A DNA stretch of 64,000 nucleotides from contig NZ_JBFNQN010000004.1 of NCBI RefSeq assembly GCF_040796495.1, forward strand, positions 1-64,000, given 5' to 3'. Under the pieces are notes generated by a model. That model was not told the origin of the DNA. It was given only the letters and a program-made list of their open reading frames with translations, and did no database searches. This DNA is from Kineococcus endophyticus (lineage in GTDB: Bacteria > Actinomycetota > Actinomycetes > Actinomycetales > Kineococcaceae). This document shows, one piece after another, positions 57,402-64,000 of this stretch. How positions within the stretch are numbered: the stretch's first letter is position 1; every line of letters begins with the position of its first letter. The translations under genes and the position numbers were made by a program.

Positions 57402-58151
57402 TCACGCGCTGGTGCGGCCGCCGTCGACGAACCACTCGGCACCGCGGACGAAGGCGGAGGCGTCGGAGGCCAGGAACAGCGCGGCCGCGGCGATCTCGTC
57501 GGGTTCCCCGAGCCGTCCGGCCGGCAGGGCGCTGCCCAGCGAGGCGGCGAACTCCTCCCGCTGCTCCTCGGGAACGAGGCCGAGCAGCCCGGGCGTGCGG
57601 GTCGGGCCGGGGCTCAGCACGTTCACGCGGAACCCGTTCTCGGGGGCGTTGAGCGTCCAGCTGCGCGCGAGGGAGCGCACCGCGGCCTTGCTCGCTCCGT
57701 AGACCTCCAGGCCCGCATCGGGGCGGACCGACGCGGTCGACCCCGTGAGGATGACCGAGGCTCCGGGCGAGAGCAGGGGCAACGCCTTCTGCACGGAGAA
57801 GACCGTGCCCTTGACGTTGGTCGAGAACGTCGCGTCGAACTGCTCCTCGGTGATGCCGCCGAGCACCTGCGGTTCGGTCCCGCCGGCGTTCGCGACGAGG
57901 ACGTCGATCCTCCCGGCGCGCTCGCGGACGACGTCGTAGAGGCCGTCGAGGTCGGACAGGACCGCGACGTCGGCGCGCACCCCCATGGCCTGCGGTCCCA
58001 GGTCGGCATCCGCCGCGTCCACCTGCGCCTGCCGGCGCCCGGTGACGAACACCTGCGCCCCTTCCGCGACGAACCGGCGCGCGATGGCCAGCCCGATCCC
58101 GCTCGTCCCCCCGGTGACCACGGCCACCTTGCCGTCCAGCGTCCCGCTCAT
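57402..58151 (-). CDS. Short-chain dehydrogenase/reductase
   Basis: 249 residues from ATG 58151, chosen because AGGAGG lies 6 bases upstream; an ATG two codons earlier sits on the ribosome site. VVTGGTSGIGLAIAR (NADP loop), VANAGG, catalytic Ser in ILTGSTASV, YxxxK as YGASKAA, and C-terminal FVRGAEWFVDGGR. Oxidises or reduces an unknown alcohol/ketone. Divergent from a TetR gene, the usual SDR-repressor pair. Confidence 0.88.
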   Translation of the reverse strand: MSGTLDGKVAVVTGGTSGIGLAIARRFVAEGAQVFVTGRRQAQVDAADADLGPQAMGVRADVAVLSDLDGLYDVVRERAGRIDVLVANAGGTEPQVLGGITEEQFDATFSTNVKGTVFSVQKALPLLSPGASVILTGSTASVRPDAGLEVYGASKAAVRSLARSWTLNAPENGFRVNVLSPGPTRTPGLLGLVPEEQREEFAASLGSALPAGRLGEPDEIAAAALFLASDASAFVRGAEWFVDGGRTSA

Positions 58152-58170
58152 CGTCATCCTCCTGTCGGTT

Positions 58171-58222
58171 CGGTCCACCCGATCTGGAATGGATCGTCCA
58201 CAACGTAGGACGTTCTGGACCG
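58171..58222. promoter_or_regulatory. Candidate TetR operator region
   Basis: Between the SDR and TetR starts there are nested short inverted pairs: CGGTCC (58171-58176) with GGACCG (58217-58222), and CGTCC (58195-58199) with GGACG (58208-58212). Arms are short and centres do not coincide, so the exact site is unsure. Confidence 0.4.
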
Positions 58223-58250
58223 ACCCGTCAACAACGGCTAGGCTGCGGGT

Positions 58251-58874
58251 GTGGCCAGGCCGAGGGAGTTCGACGAGACGAGCGTGCTGACCAGCGCTCG
58301 TGACCAGTTCTGGGCGACGGGGTTCGCCGGGACGAGCATGGACGCGATCGCGAGCGCCACGGGCCTGGGCAAGGGCAGCCTCTACGGGGCGTTCGGGGGT
58401 AAGCGCGAACTGTTCCGCCGCGTGTTCGACGACTACTGCGCCGCCGCAGTCGGTTCCGCGGCCGAGCGGCTGGACGGTGGTGACGACGGCGCGCTGGAAC
58501 GGCTGACCGGGTACCTGCTCGAGCACGCCACGTCCAGCGCGGAACCGGGCCACCGGGCCTGCCTGCTCGCCAAGGGCACGGCTGAGCTCGCGGAGCACGA
58601 CGACGTCGTCGCCGCCCGCTCGCGCGAGGCGTTCGACGGATTGCGCAGCGCCCTCGCCGCCGAACTCGAACGGTGCCGGCGACACGGCGATCTGAGCCCT
58701 GACGCGGACGTGGAGCAGGTGGCGGGGCTCCTGGTCGCCGTCCACCGCGGCATCGAGGCCCTCGGTGAGGCCGGTACCGATGCGGCCACCCTGCGCGGCG
58801 TCGCGCAGTCGGCCCTGGACCTGCTGCCGCGCCCCGCGCCCCGCAGGCGCCGGTCCGCCGCGCCGCGGGACTGA
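58251..58874 (+). CDS. TetR/AcrR-family repressor
   Basis: 207 residues from GTG 58251. The HTH is FDETSVLTSARDQFWATGFAGTSMDAIASATGLGKGSLYGAFGGKRELFRRVFDDY. The C-terminal ligand domain is helical (TetR_C, YxaF/AcrR-like), and ACLLAKGTAELAEHDDVV is typical of that group. Likely represses the divergent SDR; ligand probably a small hydrophobic compound. Confidence 0.88.
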   Translation: MARPREFDETSVLTSARDQFWATGFAGTSMDAIASATGLGKGSLYGAFGGKRELFRRVFDDYCAAAVGSAAERLDGGDDGALERLTGYLLEHATSSAEPGHRACLLAKGTAELAEHDDVVAARSREAFDGLRSALAAELERCRRHGDLSPDADVEQVAGLLVAVHRGIEALGEAGTDAATLRGVAQSALDLLPRPAPRRRRSAAPRD

Positions 58875-58891
58875 CCGGCACCAGGGCGGGC

Positions 58892-59827
58892 TCACTCCAC
58901 CGCGGCGGCCCACCCACCCGGGTCGGACGGCCCCGGCACCGCGCACAGCCCGAACCACAGCACGAGCAGGTCCAGCCACGCACGCTCGGCCGCGTCGAGG
59001 GGCCGCACGGACGCGTACCCCGCCACCAGGGTCCGGCGGACCTGCGGCGGCGTGGGTCGCCAGGCGCGGAACCGGGTCGCGAGGTACACGCTCGCCTGCG
59101 CCAGGTCCTCGACGGGGTGGGCGCGGTGGGCGTCGTCGAGGTCGAGAACCCCGACGACGCGGCTGTCCCGCACGAGGACGTTCGCCGCGCGGAAGTCGCC
59201 GTGCACCACCTGCGGCGCCCCCGAGAGGTCCGGCGCCTGCGAGAGGAGCCGGGCCAGCCGACGGGAGGCGTCGGGGACGTGGCCGGGATCGGCGGCCGTG
59301 AGCCAGGCCCCGACGCGGTCGCGCAGGGTTCCGGCGGCGCGCGGGGGAAGGTCCGTCGTCAGACCGGTGAGCGCCGCGTGGGTGCGGGCCAGCCACGCCC
59401 CCGCGTCGTGGACGGCAGCGGCGTCCGAGACGTCGAGCCAGTCGCCCGCCAGTTCTAGGAAGACCCCCGTGGACAGGTCGCCCCCAGGACCGGCGGCCCG
59501 GACGCGGAAAGTCCCGTCGGGGGTGCGCCGGGGCGCGGCGACGGGGACCCCGGCGCGGGACAGGTGGTCCAGGGCGGTCGTGGTGGCGTCGAGCCGCGCG
59601 AAGCGGTCCGCCGCGCAGGAGAACTTCAGGACGAGCGGACCGACGTCGGCGGCGTGGACCCACGCCACCGCGTTCTCCCCGCTGAGGACGAGGCGGGAGC
59701 AGGGTCCGGCGCGCAGACCCCACGAACGGCGGAGCAGGTCCCCGGCCCAGCCCGACACCTCGTCGAGGTCGGCGAAACCGAACCGCTCCCGCAGGGCCGA
59801 GGTGGCGCCGTCGTCCTCCCACAGCAT
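58892..59827 (-). CDS. Aminoglycoside phosphotransferase-fold protein
   Basis: 311 residues from ATG 59827; GTG about 7 codons earlier is possible. N-lobe SRLVLSGENAVAWVHAADVGPLVLKFS with the ATP Lys. Catalytic loop QVVHGDFRAANVLVRDSRVVGVLDLDDAHRAHPVEDLA has intact HGD and D-x-D. Resembles homoserine/choline kinase-like proteins. Converges on the TetR gene. Confidence 0.8.
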   Translation of the reverse strand: MLWEDDGATSALRERFGFADLDEVSGWAGDLLRRSWGLRAGPCSRLVLSGENAVAWVHAADVGPLVLKFSCAADRFARLDATTTALDHLSRAGVPVAAPRRTPDGTFRVRAAGPGGDLSTGVFLELAGDWLDVSDAAAVHDAGAWLARTHAALTGLTTDLPPRAAGTLRDRVGAWLTAADPGHVPDASRRLARLLSQAPDLSGAPQVVHGDFRAANVLVRDSRVVGVLDLDDAHRAHPVEDLAQASVYLATRFRAWRPTPPQVRRTLVAGYASVRPLDAAERAWLDLLVLWFGLCAVPGPSDPGGWAAAVE

Positions 59828-59917
59828 CGACAACCCCGGCGCCAGCACGGCCCGACCGTAACCGCCGCACCCCGCGGGGGGTGTGCGCGAAGCGTGCGGG
59901 AGGGGTAGGAACTCCTC

Positions 59918-60694
59918 GTGCGCATCGACCTCACGGGCCGCACGGCCCTCGTCACGGGTTCCAGTTCGGGCATCGGCCTCGCCATCGCGCAGGGCCTCGC
60001 GCGGTGCGGGGCGGAGGTGGTGCTGACCGGCCGCGACCCCGGTCGCCTCGAGGCGGCAGCCGCCACGGTCGAGGGCGCGGCCCGCACCGTCGCGGGCGAC
60101 GTCACGACGGAGGCGGGCCACGCCGCGCTCGTCGCCGCGGTCCCGGCCGTCGACGTCCTCGTCAACAACCTCGGCATCTTCGGGTCGGCCGACCCGCTGC
60201 AGATCGACGACGACGAGTGGCGCCGCTACTTCGAGGTCAACGTCCTCACCGCGGTGCGCCTGACGCGGCACTACCTGCCGGGCATGACGGCGAACGGATG
60301 GGGCCGGGTGCTCTACACGTCCAGCGACTCGGCCGTCGTCACCCCGGCCGAGATGATCCACTACGGCGTCTCCAAGACCGCCCTGCTCGGCGTCCACCGG
60401 GGTTTCGCCAAGGCCGTCGCGGGCACGGGCGTGACGGTGAACAGCGTGCTGGCCGGGCCGACCCACACCGGTGGCGTGGAGGGCTTCGTCCGCGAGCTCG
60501 TCGGCGACGGCCCGTGGGAGGAGGCGGAGCGGGAGTTCATGACGCGGTACCGGCCGCAGTCGTTGCTGCAGCGGCTCATCGAACCCGAGGAGATCGCGAA
60601 CATGGTCTGCTACCTCGCCTCCCCGCTGGCCTCGGCGACGACGGGGGCCGCCGTCCGGGTGGACGGCGGCTACGTCGACGCGATCCTGCCCTGA
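59918..60694 (+). CDS. Short-chain dehydrogenase/reductase
   Basis: 258 residues from GTG 59918. ALVTGSSSGIGLAIAQGLA loop, VNNLG (Asn), catalytic Ser in YTSSDSAVV, YGVSK (Tyr and Lys). GAAVRVDGGYVDAIL closes the classical-type fold. NADP preference is suggested by GRDPGRL after strand 2. Unrelated in position to the SDR at 57402. Confidence 0.88.
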   Translation: MRIDLTGRTALVTGSSSGIGLAIAQGLARCGAEVVLTGRDPGRLEAAAATVEGAARTVAGDVTTEAGHAALVAAVPAVDVLVNNLGIFGSADPLQIDDDEWRRYFEVNVLTAVRLTRHYLPGMTANGWGRVLYTSSDSAVVTPAEMIHYGVSKTALLGVHRGFAKAVAGTGVTVNSVLAGPTHTGGVEGFVRELVGDGPWEEAEREFMTRYRPQSLLQRLIEPEEIANMVCYLASPLASATTGAAVRVDGGYVDAILP

Positions 60695-60713
60695 GGCCCG
60701 GCAGGAACCGGGA

Positions 60714-61346
60714 TCAGAGCCGGCGCGCGAGCTCCTGCGCGGCCTCGCGTGCGGCCGCGAACTCGGCGTCGGCGCGCTCGCGCAGGTCGGCGAGGTCCGC
60801 GAGCCGGTCGGCGAGCGTCGCGCTCGTCTGGACGACGTGGACGTCCATGGCGAGGCTGGCGCCGAGGATGATCTGCAGGACGGGGACGCCGTGGTCCCAG
60901 CCCTCGGTCGGGCTGCCCGCGTCGTACGTGGCGCCGCGCGAGCTGACGACGACGGCGGGCCGGCCCGCGAGCGGCTGCGAACCCTCCCCGGCCAGCGCGC
61001 CCGGGATGTGGACGTGGTCGAGCCACACCTTCAGCGTCGAGGGCACCGTGTAGTTGTAGAGCGGAGCGCCCACGAGCAGCACGTCCGCGGCCAGGAGCTC
61101 GGAGTGGATCTGCGCCGTCAGGGCGTCCTGGTCGGCCGGGACCTGCGCCCCGGGCAGGCGGTCGGCCGCGGGCCAGTGCTGCTCGTTGGTGGCGAAGTGC
61201 GGGAGCGGGTCGCGGTGCAGGTCGCGGTGGGTCACCGTGAACTCGGCCCCGCGACCGGTCCAGGCCTGCGCGAAGGCCGCCGTGAGGGCGCGCGACCGCG
61301 ACGTCGCGAGGTCGGCGGAGGAGTCCAGGTGCAACAGGTGCGGCAT
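60714..61346 (-). CDS. azoR: FMN-dependent NADH:quinone reductase/azoreductase
   Basis: 210 residues. Flavodoxin-like fold: LLHLDSSADLATSRSRALTAAFAQAW binds FMN phosphate. VLLVGAPLYNYTVPSTLKVWLDHVHIPG is the AzoR-family flavin motif, and VVVSSRGATYDAGSPTEGWDHGVPVLQIILG follows. Reduces quinones and azo compounds with NADH. Confidence 0.86.
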   Translation of the reverse strand: MPHLLHLDSSADLATSRSRALTAAFAQAWTGRGAEFTVTHRDLHRDPLPHFATNEQHWPAADRLPGAQVPADQDALTAQIHSELLAADVLLVGAPLYNYTVPSTLKVWLDHVHIPGALAGEGSQPLAGRPAVVVSSRGATYDAGSPTEGWDHGVPVLQIILGASLAMDVHVVQTSATLADRLADLADLRERADAEFAAAREAAQELARRL

Positions 61347-61390
61347 GGGCGAAGGCTACCCAGCGCCCCCGCCCCGGGGACGCCGCAGGC

Positions 61391-62302
61391 TCAGACGACC
61401 TCGGCGACGACCGGGCGGGACGCCTCGACCCGGGCCGGCGGCCGGCGCACCCGCGCCACGACCCGGCAGACGAGGTAGATCGTGAACGAGACGGTCGTGA
61501 CGTACGGGCTGATGGGTACCGAGGACCCCAGCGCCAGCAGCATCCCGCCCACCATCGCCGTCAGCGCGAAACCCACCGACAGCAGCGGCACGACGAACGG
61601 CGACGAACTGATCCGCGTCGCGGCCGCGGCCGGCGTGACGAGCAGCGCCAGCACGAGCAGGGCCCCGACGATCTGCACGCTCATCGCGACGGCGAGCCCG
61701 AGGACGAGCATGAACACCGGCGACAGCAGGCGCACGGGAACACCCCGCGCAGCGGCGACGTCGGCGTCGAGGGAGGCGAACAGCAGCGGCCGCCACATGA
61801 CGAGCAGCGCCACCAGGACGACGGCGGACAGCACGGCCAGCGAGACGAGCTGCGGGTTGTCGACCGCCACGATCTGCCCGGTCAGCAACCCGAACTTGTT
61901 CGCGGCCCGCCCCTGGTAGAGCGCCAGGAACAGCACCCCCAGGCCCAGGCCGAACGGCATGAGCACCCCGATGGCGGAGTTGTGCTCGCGCGCGCGGTTC
62001 CCCAGCACCCCGAACAGCACCGCGGCCAGCACCGACCCGACGAGGGAACCCAGGACGACGTTCACGCCGACGAGCAGCGCGAACGCGGCGCCGGCGAAGC
62101 TGAGTTCGGCGATGCCGTGGACGGCGAACGGCAGGTCGCGCGCGACGATGAACACGCCCACCAGCCCGCCGATGAGGCCGAGCAGCGCCCCCGCGTAGAG
62201 GGAGTTGTGCACGAGCGCGAGCAGGGCGCCGTAGTCGGAGAAGTCGAAGACCCGGTCCCACGCGATGGAACCCGGCAGGGCACCGGGGAGGACGCTGTGC
62301 AT
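61391..62302 (-). CDS. znuB: Zinc ABC transporter permease ZnuB
   Basis: 303 residues, eight to nine helices of the ABC-3 family. ALLGLIGGLVGVFIVARDLPFAVHGIAELSFAGAAFALLVG is the family signature, and VQIVGALLVLALLVTPAAAATRI contains the loop facing the ATPase. ATG overlaps the znuC stop by one base. Imports zinc (or manganese) with ZnuC and ZnuA. Confidence 0.9.
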   Translation of the reverse strand: MHSVLPGALPGSIAWDRVFDFSDYGALLALVHNSLYAGALLGLIGGLVGVFIVARDLPFAVHGIAELSFAGAAFALLVGVNVVLGSLVGSVLAAVLFGVLGNRAREHNSAIGVLMPFGLGLGVLFLALYQGRAANKFGLLTGQIVAVDNPQLVSLAVLSAVVLVALLVMWRPLLFASLDADVAAARGVPVRLLSPVFMLVLGLAVAMSVQIVGALLVLALLVTPAAAATRISSSPFVVPLLSVGFALTAMVGGMLLALGSSVPISPYVTTVSFTIYLVCRVVARVRRPPARVEASRPVVAEVV

Positions 62303-63117
62303 CAGGAGGCTTCCTCGTGGTCGTGGGCGTGCGGGTGCTCACTGGGGGCCGCGCCCCCGGCCACGAGCACGCGCCCACCCGAGCGGAGCACCTCGACGGG
62401 CGAGCCGTACAGCTCCGACAACGTCGCCGAGTTCATGACGGCGTCGGGCGGGCCGACGCGGAACCGGCCGCCGGCCAGGTAGAGCACCCGGTCGGCGTAG
62501 GGCAGGACGGGGTTCACGTCGTGCGTGACGAAGACGACGGCCGCGCCCGTGCGCAGCCGCGACTCGTGGAACAACGCGCTGACGGCGGCGGCGTGGTTCA
62601 GGTCCAGGGACAGCAGGGGTTCGTCGGCCAGCAGCAGGTCGGGGTCGCCGACGATGCTCTGCGCGACCCGCAGCCGTTGCTGCTCCCCGCCGGACAACCG
62701 GCCCACGGGGGAGTCGGCGTAGGCGGTGGCGCCGACGGCCTCCAGCACACGGTCGACGCTCGCGCGGGTGCGGCGGGACGGCAGCAGCGGACCCCAGCGG
62801 TGGCCGTCGAGACCGAGGCGGACGAAGTCCCGGGCGCGCAGCGGAGTGGCGGGGTCCAGGCCCTTCTGCTGCGGTACGTACCCGATGCGCCGGTTCCCCC
62901 GCTGGACGGGGCGGCCCGCGACCTCGACCGTGCCGCGTTCGAGGGGCTGCTGGCCGAGGACGACCTTGAGCAGACTGGACTTGCCGGCGCCGTTCGCGCC
63001 GAGGACGGCGATGAACTCGCCGGGGGCCACGTCGAGGTCGAGGCCGGACCAGAGCCGGCGGTCGCCGTAGGCCAGCGACGCGCCGCTCAGGCGGAGGGCG
63101 GGGGTCCCCGACCTCAC
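62302..63117 (-). CDS. znuC: Zinc ABC transporter ATPase ZnuC
   Basis: 271 residues from GTG 63117, overlapping the znuA stop (GTGA). Walker A AVLGANGAGKSSLLKVVLG, signature VGRLSGGEQQRLRVAQ, Walker B DLLLADEPLLSLDL, switch His VFVTHDVNP. The tail SEHPHAHDHEEAS is His-rich, as in metal transporters, and might sense cytoplasmic zinc. Confidence 0.9.
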   Translation of the reverse strand: MRSGTPALRLSGASLAYGDRRLWSGLDLDVAPGEFIAVLGANGAGKSSLLKVVLGQQPLERGTVEVAGRPVQRGNRRIGYVPQQKGLDPATPLRARDFVRLGLDGHRWGPLLPSRRTRASVDRVLEAVGATAYADSPVGRLSGGEQQRLRVAQSIVGDPDLLLADEPLLSLDLNHAAAVSALFHESRLRTGAAVVFVTHDVNPVLPYADRVLYLAGGRFRVGPPDAVMNSATLSELYGSPVEVLRSGGRVLVAGGAAPSEHPHAHDHEEAS

Positions 63118-64000
63118 TTCCCGCTCAGCGCCGCGGTGATCGCGTCGGCGTTCCCGGTCATCCACGTCGTGTAGTCCTTGCCCTCGGGGAGCGTCTCGGT
63201 CACCGGCACCACCGCGATGCCGTTGCTCTTGGCGGCGTCGAGGACCTTCTCGGTCTGCGGGCCGGTCGTCTGCTCGTTGTAGACCAGCGCCTGGACCTGG
63301 TGTCCGCTGAAGAGTGCCAGGGTCTCCTGCAGCACGTCGACCGGGACGTCGGTCTCCTCCTCGATGGCCTCGGAGAACTTCTCCGGCGTCCTGTTCTCGG
63401 CACCGAGCGCCTCGAGCAGGTACCCCGGGACGGGTTCGGTGATCGCGACGGCCTTGCCCTGCGTGGAGGCCTTGTCCGTCTCGATCTTCTGCTCGAGGGT
63501 GTCCAGGCCGCTCTCGAAGCTCTTGAGGTTCGCCTCGAAGGTGGCGGCGTCGTCCGGGGCGGCCTTCGCGAGGGAGGCCTCGATCTCCTGGGCGACCTTG
63601 CGGACGGTCTCGACGTCGTACCAGACGTGCTCGTTGAGCTCCTCGCCCGCGGCGGCCTGCTTGCCGGAGATGTCCACGGCGTTCAGGACGGTCGCCTTGG
63701 CGGAGGCCGCCTTCAGCATGGTGTCGACGAAGTCGTCGTAGCCGCCGCCGTTCTCCACGACGAGGGTCGCCTTGGACAGCTCCAGCTGCGTGCGGGTGTT
63801 CGCCTCGTAGCTGTGCGGGTCCGCGCTGGGGTCGCTGATGATCGACGTGACGGTCGCGTCGTCCCCGGCGATGGAGCTCGCGACCGAGCCCCACACGTTG
63901 GTCGAGGCGACGATGCTCAGACCGGTGCCTCCGCTGGCGGAGGCGGCGGCCGGCGAGGCGCTGTCGCTGCCGCCGCCGCAGGCGGACAGGGCGACGACGG
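63114..64000 (-). CDS. znuA: Zinc-binding lipoprotein ZnuA (5' end cut by window edge)
   Basis: 295 codons visible; the start lies beyond the right edge. The visible N terminus contains a lipobox (LSAC, then GGGSDS) and a Ser/Ala spacer. The cluster A-I fold shows metal ligands DPHSYEANTR and NEHVWYDV, and a long backbone helix lies between the lobes. VYNEQTTGPQTEKVLDAAKSNGIAVVPVTETLPEGKDYTTWM closes it. There is no long His-rich loop. A Zur box would be expected upstream, outside the window. Confidence 0.9.
   Translation of the reverse strand, partial: VVALSACGGGSDSASPAAASASGGTGLSIVASTNVWGSVASSIAGDDATVTSIISDPSADPHSYEANTRTQLELSKATLVVENGGGYDDFVDTMLKAASAKATVLNAVDISGKQAAAGEELNEHVWYDVETVRKVAQEIEASLAKAAPDDAATFEANLKSFESGLDTLEQKIETDKASTQGKAVAITEPVPGYLLEALGAENRTPEKFSEAIEEETDVPVDVLQETLALFSGHQVQALVYNEQTTGPQTEKVLDAAKSNGIAVVPVTETLPEGKDYTTWMTGNADAITAALSGK

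Overview
The window is about 74% G+C, uses GTG starts very often and chains genes by 4-base GTGA/ATGA stop-start overlaps. Its families (DUF3516 helicase, DUF3349, SigE-family ECF factor, PHO boxes made of GTTCACC 11-mers) are those of a high-GC actinobacterium. A Kineosporiaceae/Kineococcus-like host is my guess from overall flavour, not proved by the sequence. This is ordinary chromosome: no rRNA, tRNA, insertion sequence, prophage or CRISPR array was seen. Both edge genes are cut: a phosphotriesterase at the left and znuA at the right.

Layout. 0-3.1 kb: a PAS protein, then a sipW-type signal peptidase with two exported TasA-like proteins. 3.2-9.6 kb: helicase, PLP enzyme, aldo/keto reductase and a TPR-GGDEF protein. 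9.6-17.7 kb: housekeeping and orphan genes, including a short archaeal-type aspartyl-tRNA synthetase coupled to an APH-fold kinase. 17.8-22.4 kb: a secreted alkaline phosphatase under a PHO box, a PAS-GGDEF-EAL protein and an Lrp regulator divergent from a TPP decarboxylase. 25.2-30.6 kb: murF divergent from a coupled alr-ddl-histidine kinase-response regulator operon. 30.6-31.0 kb: a guanidine-III riboswitch in front of a Gdx exporter. 31-34.2 kb: an MFS/GntR divergent pair sharing one operator, then a thioesterase. 34.4-38 kb: a rhomboid-like protein, ppk2 and a pit operon, the last two under PHO boxes. 38.1-41.7 kb: two fluoride channels, then an ECF sigma factor with two proteins sharing an unrecognised module and an amidoligase.

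41.8-48.3 kb: methyltransferase, CHAD protein, GNAT plus ABC exporter, FetB-like permease and cold-shock protein. 48.5-54.7 kb: GH15-like enzyme, an FAD oxidoreductase/XRE-cupin pair, lipoprotein and an ABC-2 exporter. 54.7-56 kb: the zinc-free ribosomal protein set (L31B, L28, L33, S14, L36B) around a Zur-like box. 56-61.3 kb: APH-fold kinases, two short-chain dehydrogenases, TetR and azoreductase. 61.4-64 kb: znuBCA.

Four regulatory circuits can be read directly. (1) Phosphate: PHO boxes precede alkaline phosphatase, ppk2 and pit, and a CHAD (polyphosphate-binding) gene is nearby. (2) Zinc: a Zur-like box serves the zinc-free ribosomal proteins, and znuABC lies 6 kb away. (3) An inverted repeat TTGCCG-N3-CGGCAA occurs both in the oxidoreductase/XRE-cupin promoter and 9 kb away before a methyltransferase, two enzymes that to my knowledge are fused in other actinobacteria. 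(4) A TTCTAGA-centred palindrome sits at the start of sipW and of both diguanylate-cyclase genes. The best candidate for an undescribed system is the ECF sigma/module-protein/amidoligase cluster at 38.9-41.5 kb.
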